Shown: positions 18,315 through 27,159 of the stretch, piece by piece
How positions within the stretch are numbered: position 1 is the stretch's first letter
Layout of the letters: each line of letters starts with the position of its first letter
From: an uncultured Fodinibius sp.
GTDB taxonomy: Bacteria; Bacteroidota; Rhodothermia; Balneolales; Balneolaceae
Assembly (NCBI GenBank): GCA_913057775.1
Contig: CAJXOG010000014.1
Coordinates: 1-35,286, forward strand
Length of the DNA: 35,286 bases
Direction of reading: 5' to 3'
Notes under the pieces: generated by a model
What the model was told of the DNA's origin: nothing
The model's database searches: none
Seen by the model: the letters and a program-made list of their open reading frames with translations, nothing else
Program-made: the position numbers and the translations under genes

Positions 18315-18665
18315 TTAAGCCGTTTCTTTTACTTTTTCCAGCAGATCATCAGGCACGTCCAGCTCCATACGCAATAACATCGAGGCATGGGTTTTACCCT
18401 GGGCATCCAGTTTCAGGGATACCGTTCCGCCTCCTCCCAAACTTTCGTGAAGCACAAAATTCAGCGCGCCAATATTGGGTAACTCATAGCGCTCAACTTC
18501 GCCCTTGCAAATATGCTTCATATGCTCTTTAACAACATCGGCAGTGAGATTTTCTTTTAAAAAGGGATACACCTCCGGATGACGTGCAATGATGCCTACA
18601 TTACTACCGTCTCCCTTGTCGCCGCTGCGTCCGTGTGCTATTTCGATGAGCTTTACTGTAGCCAT
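18315..18665 (-). CDS. Stand-alone AtuA-like domain protein
   Basis: A 116-residue protein resembling the C-terminal domain of AtuA/DUF1446 proteins, which take part in acyclic terpene or acyl-CoA breakdown in some proteobacteria. Key parts are LIEIAHGRSGDKGDGSNVGI at about 5-24 and NIGALNFVLHESLGGGGTVS. The larger N-terminal DUF1446 domain is absent and no partner gene is adjacent; in many genomes the small domain is a separate gene near such a partner. The ATG at 18665 has AGAGGT six bases upstream, so it is preferred over a TTG at 18734. It is convergent with the DUF2911 gene, with only five bases between the stops and no terminator seen. Confidence 0.75.
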   Translation of the reverse strand: MATVKLIEIAHGRSGDKGDGSNVGIIARHPEVYPFLKENLTADVVKEHMKHICKGEVERYELPNIGALNFVLHESLGGGGTVSLKLDAQGKTHASMLLRMELDVPDDLLEKVKETA

Positions 18666-18820
18666 AAATGTACCTCTGCATTTCGATTTCTGTTGTGGAT
18701 AAAGATAGATTGATGTCTGACTCCCTGCAACCAAAAAAATATTCTTTTTCGTAAACGTTTTTTTGTTTAGCTCGGTTATACTATCTCACAAATACTTTAA
18801 TATCAAACTATACAACATTT

Positions 18821-19186
18821 ATGAGTTATTTTGACAAGATTTCTGACATCTACGATCACATTGCAAAGGGAACAGCGATGGATGCGTTTGAAAAATATTA
18901 CGCTGAAGATGTCACTATGATTTTGGAAGACGGAACAGCTGTTGAAGGCAAAGATGCCAACCGCGAACGCGAAAACGAATTCTTCAGCAGCGTTGAAGAG
19001 TTTCACGGCATCGAGGTTAAGGGCATAACATCTAATGAAGATGAAGGTATTACTGCTGTAGAATCTACGATGACGGTAACCTTTAAAGGCACCGATGGTC
19101 CCATGGACCTTGAACAGGTAGCTGTACAACACTGGGACGGCGATAAAATTGATACCGAGCGATTTTACGGAACCCAAGACAGCTAA
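18821..19186 (+). CDS. SnoaL/NTF2-like protein
   Basis: A 121-residue soluble protein with the layout of the NTF2/SnoaL fold: an N-terminal helix (FDKISDIYDHIAKGT), YYAEDVTMILEDGTAVEGKD, then strands ending HWDGDKIDTERFYG. Proteins of this fold are often small isomerases, hydrolases or ligand-binding proteins; no specific reaction can be assigned. A strong terminator follows (19205-19237), so it is probably transcribed alone, from a promoter in the AT-rich region 18735-18820. Confidence 0.8.
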   Translation: MSYFDKISDIYDHIAKGTAMDAFEKYYAEDVTMILEDGTAVEGKDANRERENEFFSSVEEFHGIEVKGITSNEDEGITAVESTMTVTFKGTDGPMDLEQVAVQHWDGDKIDTERFYGTQDS

Positions 19187-19204
19187 TTTTTTAGCCCTGA
19201 AAAC

Positions 19205-19237
19205 AAAAAGCCCTCCCAAAACCGGAGGGCTTTTTTT
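19205..19237 (+). terminator. Rho-independent terminator after the NTF2-like gene
   Basis: A GC-rich stem (CCCTCC with GGAGGG, extended by flanking A/T pairs to 12 bp: 19205-19216 with 19224-19235), with a run of seven T. The A run on the other side means that it could work in both directions. Confidence 0.92.
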
Positions 19238-19383
19238 AATTGTTAATCTATCCATTTCACCAAATCACCTTTCTTTCTCGATATCAAATTGGTTGAGGGA
19301 GAAAGAATCCGTAATTTCCACGCGTTTCACCTCATCAATTGTTACCACAGATATTTACTTCAAATAAATCTTTTTTTCTCACA

Positions 19384-20634
19384 ATGAGTAAACCTAAGCG
19401 CGTAGTTGTCACCGGATTGGGAGCCTTATCACCCCTTGGCAATTCTGTCAATGAATTCTGGACCAATCTAACCGACGGCGTAAGTGGCGCCGATCGTATT
19501 ACCCATTTTGATCCCTCACAATTCCGCACGCATTTTGCCTGCGAACTCAAAGATTATGATCCTGCAGATCACCTGGAACATAATATGATCCGGCGTTCTG
19601 ATCCCTACAGCCAATATGCTCTGGTTTCTACCGATCAGGCTGTAAAAGATTCTGGGCTCGATTTTGACGAAATGGATCCGTTCGATACCGGCGTCATTTG
19701 GGGCAGCGGTCAGGGAGGAATGAAAACCTTCGAAGATGAAGTAAAAAATTATACCGAGCGTGATTTTAATCCGCGCTTTAACCCGTTTTTTGTGCCGAAG
19801 CTGATCATCAATATGGCACCGGGCCTCATCTCCATGAAATACGGACTCATGGGCATCAACTATGCAACGGTATCGGCCTGTGCCACATCCAATACTGCTA
19901 TTATGGATGCGCTTAATTACATCCGGTGGGGTAAAGCCAAGGTTATGATTACCGGTGGTTCTGAAGCAGGCATTACCGAAGCTTCTTTTGGCGGATTTTC
20001 GGCCATGCGCGCGATGTCACAGCGTAATGACGATCCTAAAAGTGCCTCGCGTCCGTTCGATAAAGACCGAGACGGTTTTGTAATGGGTGAAGGAGCAGCC
20101 ACCCTTATTCTTGAAGAATATGAACACGCCAAAGCGCGTGGTGCCAATATTTATGCCGAAGTTACCGGTGCAGCTATGACCGCTGATGCCTATCACATGA
20201 CGGCCACCCATCCCGAAGGAAAGGGAGCAACTGCGGCAATGAAACAAGCGCTAAACGATAGTGAGCTCAATGCTAAAGACATCGATTATCTAAATACCCA
20301 TGCCACTTCTACTCCGGTTGGAGACATTAGTGAAATAAAAGCGGCTGTAAATGTATTTGGAGAATCGCCTGATCATTTAACAATTGGAGCTACGAAATCA
20401 ATGACAGGACACCTGCTGGGTGCAGCCGGAGCCATTGAAGCTATTGCCAGTATTAAGTCTATTAACGATAATCTGATTCCTCCGACGATCAATACCGAAA
20501 ATATTGATGAAGAAATTCCATCATCACTGGATATTATTCGGGATGAAGCCAGAAAAAAACAGGTAGATGTGGTGATGAGCAATACCTTTGGCTTTGGCGG
20601 TCACAATGGTATTGTGGTATTCAAGAAGATATAA
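19384..20634 (+). CDS. fabF: Beta-ketoacyl-ACP synthase II
   Basis: A condensing enzyme of fatty acid synthesis that elongates acyl-ACP with malonyl-ACP. The 416-residue length is typical. The catalytic Cys166 lies in SACATSN, His306 in NTHATSTPVGD, and Lys338/His343 in ATKSMTGHLLGAAGA; the C-terminal NTFGFGGHNG loop is intact. The first residues, KPKRVVVTGLGALSPLGN, fix the start at the ATG at 19384; an in-frame TTG at 19339 is less likely. No other fab genes or acpP are next to it, so the gene is detached from a fatty-acid cluster. It is convergent with the frameshifted TonB-domain gene. Confidence 0.95.
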   Translation: MSKPKRVVVTGLGALSPLGNSVNEFWTNLTDGVSGADRITHFDPSQFRTHFACELKDYDPADHLEHNMIRRSDPYSQYALVSTDQAVKDSGLDFDEMDPFDTGVIWGSGQGGMKTFEDEVKNYTERDFNPRFNPFFVPKLIINMAPGLISMKYGLMGINYATVSACATSNTAIMDALNYIRWGKAKVMITGGSEAGITEASFGGFSAMRAMSQRNDDPKSASRPFDKDRDGFVMGEGAATLILEEYEHAKARGANIYAEVTGAAMTADAYHMTATHPEGKGATAAMKQALNDSELNAKDIDYLNTHATSTPVGDISEIKAAVNVFGESPDHLTIGATKSMTGHLLGAAGAIEAIASIKSINDNLIPPTINTENIDEEIPSSLDIIRDEARKKQVDVVMSNTFGFGGHNGIVVFKKI

Positions 20635-20659
20635 TCTGCAATGGCTTTCTGACGCTAAG

Positions 20660-21086
20660 TCAGTTGAGTGAAAACGTTATTGGCAAGGCGAATTTAAACT
20701 TTACTAGGTTGCCATTTTTTGTTGCCGGCTCAAATGACGTTTTTTGTACAGCTTCGATGGCCGCCCTGTCGCAGCCGTATCCTAATACTTCCACAACTTC
20801 AAAGTCTTGTGCCTTTCCTTTTTTATTGACAACAAAACTAACAATCACCCGACCCTGAATCTTGTTTTTTCGTGCTTTAGCGGGATATTCCAATCTACAC
20901 TGTACTCTCTCCAATCCTCCCTTCAATTTGGGAAATTCTACTCCGGGTTCCAGTATAGGCTGTTGTCCGTAAACTTTATTATCTGTCGGGACATCAGTTC
21001 TTGCCTCTGTTGTTTTTTTCTGCCGGCTTACAGCTAACGAGCAATAGGAATACAGCCGTAAGAAAAACGCTCCATTTTAATGTCAT
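20660..21086 (-). pseudogene. TonB C-terminal-domain lipoprotein, frameshifted
   Basis: Two minus-strand pieces make one plausible gene. The first, from an ATG at 21086, encodes a lipoprotein signal ending LLVSC and then KPAEK. It stops 30 codons in. The second, in another frame, runs from about 21012 to 20660 and encodes a linker (DNKVYGQQPILEPGVEFP) followed by a TonB C-terminal domain (YPAKARKNKIQGRVIVSFVV, then AIEAVQKTSFEPA). Removing one A from the A7 run at 21013-21019 joins them into a 141-residue lipoprotein. The intact form would act in the envelope, perhaps as a TonB-like protein lacking the membrane anchor. The extra base could be a real mutation, a phase-variable tract, or a sequencing error. 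Confidence 0.75.
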
Positions 21087-21181
21087 AGTCAACCTATTGG
21101 GTTCTCATAATATTTTGAAGAATGTTACGAAAATTTACCTCTCAAATAATAGTGCCCTATCTCAGCAAATGATTTCACTTT

Positions 21182-21712
21182 TTACTTATTCCACGGGGGA
21201 ACGATGCCATTCGTCCGAGCATAGGCAATCGACTGACCAACATGCTCACTTTTATGGGTAATCAGTTGCATTAATACAGCCTGTCCATTTACCGTATTGC
21301 CGTACATCTCTGTTTTTTCTTGCAGTTTAGAAACGGGCATTCCTTTAATTGCTTCTTTCACATGCTCTATTGATTGCTCCAGTATAGCTACTACATTTTT
21401 TTTGCCTGTAATGGATTCAATATTTTTTACATCCACATCTTCGGCCACGGGTATCCCAAGAGAACTTTCCAGATAGTAAAAGTTGTAGCGGGCGATATGT
21501 GTATACACTTCTTCTACAGACATTACCCCTTCTTCCGGTCGCCAGGAATACTTGTCCGCCGGCATTGCTTTGGCCAGTGAAAGTACCCGGGAGGCATAAT
21601 CAAAGTGTCGGTTAAATTGATTTTTGAAATTATTGGTCTCCTGAGCCTGCAGGGGCTGAATCATACAAACTATCGCTAATACCGATAGCATAACGCCTAT
21701 ATATTTTTTCAT
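21182..21712 (-). CDS. Exported DinB-superfamily protein
   Basis: A 176-residue protein with a Sec signal peptide (hydrophobic 5-19, LQAQ near 21-24) and a four-helix DinB-like domain. Putative metal ligands are His72 in VYTHIARYN and His153/His157 in ITHKSEHVGQ, matching the usual one-plus-two His pattern. An N-terminal FNRHFDYASRVL helix and the PADKYSWRPEEGVMS loop are typical. DinB proteins include thiol-dependent transferases and hydrolases; the exported ones are uncharacterised. It starts at the ATG at 21712, 49 bases after the alpha/beta hydrolase stop on the same strand. Confidence 0.85.
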   Translation of the reverse strand: MKKYIGVMLSVLAIVCMIQPLQAQETNNFKNQFNRHFDYASRVLSLAKAMPADKYSWRPEEGVMSVEEVYTHIARYNFYYLESSLGIPVAEDVDVKNIESITGKKNVVAILEQSIEHVKEAIKGMPVSKLQEKTEMYGNTVNGQAVLMQLITHKSEHVGQSIAYARTNGIVPPWNK

Positions 21713-21761
21713 AACAAGTAATTTTCTTGAGATTTAAACCTATTATACTACATCTAAACAA

Positions 21762-22502
21762 TTAATTGCCTCGACCATTCTTTTTCGGAGGCTGCCCATT
21801 GGGATCCGGATTACTAACTTCTCTAAAGAATACTTCTAGTGAGCTTACTAATAATTCTTTATCCACTTCACTTATGGGATGACCGGTATTCGGCAATACC
21901 ATAAGCTCAGATCTATTTGTTTTCTGATAAACCTTAATCGTCTGGCCTAGTCCCGCCGTGGAATCCTGATCTCCTAGATGAAATCGGAGGGGACAGTTTA
22001 TCTGCTTCCATTCATCCGATCTTATTTCCGGATTCTCACCAAGGTACTGCAACATATCCCGAGTACTATTTACTACTCTCTCCCAGCCAGACAAGTGGCG
22101 TTCTTTGAGCTGTTCGGTAAAGTGCGGTACTTTTTCTTTCATCCTTTCGGGATGCAGATATTTGCACTCGCGTTCTGCTATCTCTTCATCCCATAGCAAT
22201 ATAGTACCCAGTGTTGCTACCCTTTTTACTCTTTGGGGATGATTTTTTGCCAAGACCAGTGCAACATACCCGCCCATACTATATCCAAAAAAATTAGCCT
22301 GATCTATACTGTGTTCATCCATATATCCCAATACATTCTCTGAAAAATAGGATATCCGAAAAGGGCTGTCGGTAGGTCCGGCATCACCGTGTCCTTCAAA
22401 ATCTAGCAGGTATACGTCAAAATATTCTTTAAGCTGCGGTAAGATGAAATCAAATTGTTTTGATGTACCGAGCGCTCCGTGCAGTAATATTAAAGGTTCC
22501 AT
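21762..22502 (-). CDS. Alpha/beta hydrolase
   Basis: A 246-residue cytoplasmic hydrolase. The catalytic triad is readable: Ser75 in the nucleophile elbow GYSMGG, an Asp in LGDQDS (178 or 180), and His208 in NTGHPI. The oxyanion-hole region is LLHGALGTS (6-14), followed by LLDFEGHGD. The substrate, likely an ester or a thioester, cannot be told from the sequence. It lies upstream of the DinB-like gene and downstream of a lipoprotein gene, all on the minus strand. Confidence 0.9.
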   Translation of the reverse strand: MEPLILLHGALGTSKQFDFILPQLKEYFDVYLLDFEGHGDAGPTDSPFRISYFSENVLGYMDEHSIDQANFFGYSMGGYVALVLAKNHPQRVKRVATLGTILLWDEEIAERECKYLHPERMKEKVPHFTEQLKERHLSGWERVVNSTRDMLQYLGENPEIRSDEWKQINCPLRFHLGDQDSTAGLGQTIKVYQKTNRSELMVLPNTGHPISEVDKELLVSSLEVFFREVSNPDPNGQPPKKNGRGN

Positions 22503-22610
22503 ATCTCACTTATCAAAGATGAACTTTGCTGATTATAAATACTATATTAAAGTCATATCCCAAAAATTTACGGAAGACTATTAAATTTAAAATATTTCCA
22601 AACAGAGTAA

Positions 22611-22991
22611 TTAGCTGCCTAGTCTTGGGTAGCTCATCCTAAAATAAGCCCACTTGCCGGATTCATCCGTACATTTTCCCGCAAAAGCATTCTCGCCATT
22701 ACCCGCCATTTTGCAAGTTAATAGCATCTGCTCTTCGGGTTCCTCAAATGAAAAATAGAGGGTATCATCTTCTGTCCGAGGATCCTGGGTTTTAATCACC
22801 GTACTATCGGGACCGACAATATCTATCACCAATTTGTCATTTACATACGAGACATCATATGTAAGAGGGTTTTCCATTTTCGGATGATTCATGGGACTCA
22901 GCGATCCCACCCAACGGCCGGGCTCAAGTTTTTTATTAGATTGGCAGCCTATCAAAAGATAAATAGTTACACCCAATAATACATTTTTCAT
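22611..22991 (-). CDS. Small lipoprotein of unknown function
   Basis: A 126-residue protein with a lipoprotein signal ending YLLIGC (Cys16). The body has a GRWVGSLSPM start, beta-rich middle (KLVIDIVGPDS, TLYFSFEEPEEQML) and a second Cys pair-like arrangement (LTCK and GKCTD). It looks like a small beta-barrel or lipocalin-like domain, but no family was recognised. It starts at the ATG at 22991. Confidence 0.65.
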   Translation of the reverse strand: MKNVLLGVTIYLLIGCQSNKKLEPGRWVGSLSPMNHPKMENPLTYDVSYVNDKLVIDIVGPDSTVIKTQDPRTEDDTLYFSFEEPEEQMLLTCKMAGNGENAFAGKCTDESGKWAYFRMSYPRLGS

Positions 22992-23109
22992 ACATCTTCA
23001 GACATATAATTTCATATAGTGATTTTATCGCTTTTTGTGGGCAAAAGAGTACGAATTTTTCCAATTAGGGACAATAGATAAGATCTATCCCACCCGTATT
23101 TTTTAATCC

Positions 23110-23136
23110 AAGAGAGGATCTATAGATCAATCTCTT
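23110..23136. repeat. Palindrome downstream of the GH31-linked membrane gene
   Basis: AAGAGA and TCTCTT arms flank an inner GATC-TATA-GATC palindrome, so the whole 27 bases can fold. It sits six bases after the stop of the small membrane gene on the minus strand. The flank is not a T run, so it is not a classical terminator; an operator or RNA-stability hairpin is possible. Confidence 0.4.
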
Positions 23137-23141
23137 TGCTG

Positions 23142-23333
23142 TTATGTATATATGATCACCAGTGCAGATACTACACAGCCGATGATATAGAACCAGGTAT
23201 ATCTCCGAAATCGCCCGGGGTTTTTAGATTTTGGTACTGCTCCATTAAGCGTTATGGTTCTCTTTGTCGTCATCTGAATAAATAGAAGCATGATAAAAAC
23301 ACCGCCCAAAAAACCCGTTATAAAATCAATCAT
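23142..23333 (-). CDS. Small two-helix membrane protein
   Basis: A 63-residue protein with two hydrophobic segments (about 4-21 and 45-62) separated by a basic loop (KRTITLNGAVPKSKNPGRFR). It starts at an ATG 15 bases after the GH31 stop on the same strand, so it is likely co-transcribed. No family is recognised; its small size leaves some doubt. Confidence 0.55.
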   Translation of the reverse strand: MIDFITGFLGGVFIMLLFIQMTTKRTITLNGAVPKSKNPGRFRRYTWFYIIGCVVSALVIIYT

Positions 23334-23348
23334 GACATTAAGTATTCA

Positions 23349-25727
23349 TTACCACGATATCGTGATAGATACATTCTCTTGTGTGATCCACTTGACCGGA
23401 ATACGTAATCTATTATGAATTTTATTCCAGTTCGCAGAAACTATTTCTTCATTTACCCTTACTTGCCGGGGACGATCTTTCAGGTTATGAATAACCAAGT
23501 CAATCCTTTTCTCTGTAGATGAATAGTTCTTCCCAATTTCAGCCTGCAGGGTAACGTTCAAGCTATCCTCATTTTGATTTGCCTTAAACGTAAGTAGTTC
23601 ATACTTGTCCTCTTTACCAGCACCTCTGGTAAGCCCATCATCATTATACATTTCCGACTTCGACTGCTTGACCGACGAATCTTTATAATAGTGGAGAGTT
23701 AAGTTTCTGCCGCTGTACTCTTTGGAATGCTGCATATTTTGGGCCATCGGAATAAAAGCACCACCACGTACAAAGACGGGAATAGTTGTATCATTTACAG
23801 CAACAGTAGCTTTTTGTCCGCCTTCATATTTTTGATGCGTATAGAAATCATACCAATTGGATCCTTTCGGGAAATACACTTCTTTTTCCTTTTGGCCTGA
23901 TTCCACAATCGGAGCCACTAAAAAATCATTGCCCCACAAATAAGCATCATCGTAATTAAACAGTTTTTCATTATCGGGTTCCTCAAAAAACAGCGGACGC
24001 ATCAGCGGAGCTCCTGTTTTATGATTCTCATACACCAGGTGATAGTTATACGGCAGTAACCGGTAACGCAATTCAATTGCTTTTTTCGATAACGCCTTGG
24101 CGCTGTCGCTCCGAAAGACGGGCTCACTCGGCACCGCTTCCTGGGCATGGGGACGATAAATCGGCTGAAAGACTCCGTACTGCATCCACCGAACATAAAG
24201 CTCGTCATCCAGATTATCACCAGCAAAACCGCCCAGATCGCTGTGCATATAACCAATGCCCTGCATACCCATTTGCAACGAAATTTCGGGCTGACTTTGC
24301 AACCCACCCCAGCTGCGAGCGACATCGCCCGTCCACGGAATAATACCATAGCGCTGCGAACCGGAATATCCTGCGCGCATCAGGATGAAGGGACGCATAT
24401 TTGGGTCGTGCTCATAAAACGCCTCGTCTACTAATTTTGCCCATTGATGTCCGTAAATATTGTGCACTTCATCGGCCGTGCCGGTGGCATGAATAGCTTC
24501 TGAAGGATGAACTTCAGGCTCTCCCAGATCGCCCCACATACCCGTAACCCCCATTCCCAGCAGATTTTTATAAATGCCCTTAAACCAGTTGTAGCCCTTC
24601 TCATCAAACACATCAATGATTCCGGTATTGCCGAAAAAGAAATCAAACGTCAGCGGATTACCCAACGAATCCTTGGCCAGTACGTCATTTTTTACAGCCT
24701 CATCCCAACGATTAGACATTGTTTGCACATACGGCTCGGTGATTAAAATAGTCTCAATATGATCGTCGCGTAGATCGTCAATCATCTGATGTGGTTTAGG
24801 GAAAGAATCGGCATGGAAAGCAAGATTCCCCATATTTCCTTTCATCTCTTTACCAAACCAAAACAAATCCAGAATGATAGCATCCATAGGAATTTCTTCC
24901 TCCCTGAAAAGGTCGGCAGTTTCCAGCACTTCTTCCTGTGAATGATATCCAAACCGGCTTGAAAAATTACCCATGGCCCAACGCGGTAGCATCGGCTGCT
25001 TACCTGTCAGATCCGTATAATTCTCAATAATACCCATCCACGAACCATCACTAACTATCTGGTAAGTTATGCGTCCGCTGATTGTCTCATAGGCTATAGT
25101 ATCATTTCCTTTGCTATCCAGATCTAAATAACCAATGGGGGCATTGTCAAAATGCAGCAAATATTGTTTGGACGACAATACCACAGGCATGGTATAGTTC
25201 AGCAACTCACTGCGATCGCCATATCCATAGTGTGCTCGATTATATAACTCCAGACGGTGCCCTCTCCTGCTCATATCCAATGCCCGAGCCCCACCGCCAT
25301 AAAGGGCTTCATCTTCGGTTATGCCGAACCTTATTGTTTCTAGCGAGTCTTTTTTATAGCCCTTTTCGGTGACAAGCAATTTGTTCTCCCGATAATAGGA
25401 AATGTTAAGCGGCTTTTTTTGGACATACGCGGAAAGCTTTTTTGATCTCAAAATTACTGAAGAGTCATTCCGAATAACCTTAACAGCAACCTCTTTAGGC
25501 GACATGACTACCGCATGCGATTCTTCCTGAAATGTTTCACCCTCAGGAATAAAAGAGGTCTCTATAATATTCGGTGTATAAAACTGAAGGCGATAGGTCC
25601 CGTCACTGACGTGAATTTCGTAATAACTTGCTCTTTTCTCTATTTCCTCAAATATACGACCAACAGACTGGGAAAGTGCTGACTGACCGGTGAATACAAA
25701 CAGGAGCAGAAATAGTACTATTCTCAT
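23349..25727 (-). CDS. GH31 family glycoside hydrolase (alpha-glucosidase/xylosidase type)
   Basis: A 792-residue secreted retaining glycosidase. A Sec signal peptide ends near SALSQ (20). The N-terminal beta-sandwich holds YGGGARALDM; the catalytic barrel starts at about LPRWAMGNFSSRFGYHS (247-263). The nucleophile is Asp400 in GMWGDLGEPE and the acid/base is Asp468 in IPWTGDVARSW. MRPLFFEEP and a C-terminal DUF5110-like beta domain follow. It cleaves alpha-linked sugars from the non-reducing end, in the periplasm. There is no SusC/SusD pair, so this is not a typical polysaccharide locus. It probably shares a transcript with the small downstream membrane gene. Confidence 0.93.
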   Translation of the reverse strand: MRIVLFLLLFVFTGQSALSQSVGRIFEEIEKRASYYEIHVSDGTYRLQFYTPNIIETSFIPEGETFQEESHAVVMSPKEVAVKVIRNDSSVILRSKKLSAYVQKKPLNISYYRENKLLVTEKGYKKDSLETIRFGITEDEALYGGGARALDMSRRGHRLELYNRAHYGYGDRSELLNYTMPVVLSSKQYLLHFDNAPIGYLDLDSKGNDTIAYETISGRITYQIVSDGSWMGIIENYTDLTGKQPMLPRWAMGNFSSRFGYHSQEEVLETADLFREEEIPMDAIILDLFWFGKEMKGNMGNLAFHADSFPKPHQMIDDLRDDHIETILITEPYVQTMSNRWDEAVKNDVLAKDSLGNPLTFDFFFGNTGIIDVFDEKGYNWFKGIYKNLLGMGVTGMWGDLGEPEVHPSEAIHATGTADEVHNIYGHQWAKLVDEAFYEHDPNMRPFILMRAGYSGSQRYGIIPWTGDVARSWGGLQSQPEISLQMGMQGIGYMHSDLGGFAGDNLDDELYVRWMQYGVFQPIYRPHAQEAVPSEPVFRSDSAKALSKKAIELRYRLLPYNYHLVYENHKTGAPLMRPLFFEEPDNEKLFNYDDAYLWGNDFLVAPIVESGQKEKEVYFPKGSNWYDFYTHQKYEGGQKATVAVNDTTIPVFVRGGAFIPMAQNMQHSKEYSGRNLTLHYYKDSSVKQSKSEMYNDDGLTRGAGKEDKYELLTFKANQNEDSLNVTLQAEIGKNYSSTEKRIDLVIHNLKDRPRQVRVNEEIVSANWNKIHNRLRIPVKWITQENVSITISW

Positions 25728-25877
25728 TAGCTTACAACTATGGTGCGAAAATTTATTAATTACTGAGTTTGAAGGTAGGATTATTTAATCTCCAGACCCA
25801 ATATTTTTGCGATCGTAAGTATTGCTTAATCGTACCCCAAATTTTTGGATTTAATTTATCTATCGAGGCTAGAGGAA

Positions 25878-26375
25878 TCATCCACAAATTAGTTCAATCT
25901 TATCAATCAACAGCTCGAAGTCCTCAGCTTTCTTATTAGCAATCAAAAAGCCGAGCCGTTGTATAGAATTGTGATTAAAATTGGGCTGGTCCAAATCTTT
26001 ACCCCGAAAGGTAGGATATAAATCGTTGAGTGAAATGGTAATTTCCTGCCATTCACCGGTTGTTTCTAAATAGGTGATATACGACTCATAGGCCTGCCGA
26101 TCGTGTTTGACCCGGAACTGGTATCGTTTTCCATCGCCCTTCAGCCGAATTTTGATTCGGTCTTGTGGATCCACCTCCAGACTATCAGGAAAATAGCGGA
26201 CTGAAGAAAAACCGCCGTTGTTTTCCAACAACACGGTACCGCTAAACCGTCCGTAGCCTTCAGGACTCAGGCTGATGTTCCCTTGTGAGCGGCCACCCAT
26301 CACCACATCATCCAGCGTTTCCCAGTTTTGTAGGCTCGCACTCTTATTGAATTCAAAGATAACTTGGCGGTGCAT
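25878..26375 (-). CDS. CIA30-family protein
   Basis: A 165-residue protein of the CIA30 (complex I intermediate-associated protein 30) family, a galactose-binding-like beta sandwich. Typical pieces are LDDVVMGGRSQGNI (22-35), FSGTVLLENNGGFSSVR (44-60), RIKIRLKGDGKRYQFRVK and QPNFNHNSIQRLGFLIANK. There is no evidence of a link to complex I here; bacterial members are often of unknown role. The start at 26375 is preceded by AGGAGGTGA about nine bases upstream, an unusually complete match to the anti-SD sequence, so translation is likely strong. It is divergent from the NTF2-like lipoprotein gene across 214 bases. Confidence 0.88.
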   Translation of the reverse strand: MHRQVIFEFNKSASLQNWETLDDVVMGGRSQGNISLSPEGYGRFSGTVLLENNGGFSSVRYFPDSLEVDPQDRIKIRLKGDGKRYQFRVKHDRQAYESYITYLETTGEWQEITISLNDLYPTFRGKDLDQPNFNHNSIQRLGFLIANKKAEDFELLIDKIELICG

Positions 26376-26589
26376 AATTACTGGTCACCTCCTCATAAGC
26401 TTATAATGATTACACATAGGTCGGAATAATTTGTTGATAACCAATCTTATTATTGAATAGAAAGGTAGGCGTATTTACTGCTCCTTTCCAATAGGATATG
26501 TGAATAGTATATATTTAGCAGCTCACAATAGGAAGAAAACTCAAAAATGCGTTACTTCTTTTTTATTAACTATTAAATAATGGGGATTT

Positions 26590-27120
26590 ATGAAATATTT
26601 ATCAGTATTAACTGGGATAATTGTATCTATTTTGATGGTGGCAGCTTGCCAGCAGCAGGAGAGTAGTCAACCAATAGAAACACCCTCAAATGGGATGGCA
26701 ATGACGGAAGAATATGGAGGAGATGAATTTACCATTGCCACGAGCAATGAAGATGAAATATTCATGGAAATGGCCGAAGCATTCAATCGGATGGATGCCG
26801 AAGCATTATGGTCATACTCGACGGATACGGTTATGATGCGTAACATTGAAGGAATGGAAATTCCGCTGACTCAGGCTGATATGGCCGGTTTCTTTTCCTC
26901 CGCAGATTCTCTTAACTGGGATATTGATGCCGTTATTCCGGTGAAGGTCACAGGCAGCGACCAGGTTCGCGTTTTGGTCGACAGTCGGGAGGTGATCTAC
27001 ATGAAAGACGGTAACGTGATTAAAAAGCACCTCTTCGAGGAGTTTACTTTTGAAGATGGAAAAATGGTCAAGGTCCGCCAGTGGGACGCAGCAATGGCTG
27101 ATGGAGCTGGGAGCATGTAA
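26590..27120 (+). CDS. NTF2/SnoaL-like lipoprotein
   Basis: A 176-residue lipoprotein with a signal ending MVAAC (Cys20), followed by a Gln/Ser-rich linker. The mature part has an NTF2-like pattern: EDEIFMEMAEAFNRMDAEAL helix, YSTDTVMMRNIEGMEIPL, and strands ending FEEFTFEDGKMVKVRQWDA. The function is unknown. The ATG at 26590 follows ATGGGGATTT, with the GGGGA acting as a likely ribosome binding site. The terminator at 27160-27187 closes the unit. Confidence 0.8.
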   Translation: MKYLSVLTGIIVSILMVAACQQQESSQPIETPSNGMAMTEEYGGDEFTIATSNEDEIFMEMAEAFNRMDAEALWSYSTDTVMMRNIEGMEIPLTQADMAGFFSSADSLNWDIDAVIPVKVTGSDQVRVLVDSREVIYMKDGNVIKKHLFEEFTFEDGKMVKVRQWDAAMADGAGSM

Positions 27121-27159
27121 CCATTCATTGAGACACTTTTTAATATAGCAACTAAAAGG

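Noticed and set aside
21013-21019. Programmed -1 ribosomal frameshifting at A AAA AAC
   Set aside because: The heptamer is in the right register for a -1 slip, but -1 leads to a third frame, not to the TonB-domain frame, which needs a +1 change.
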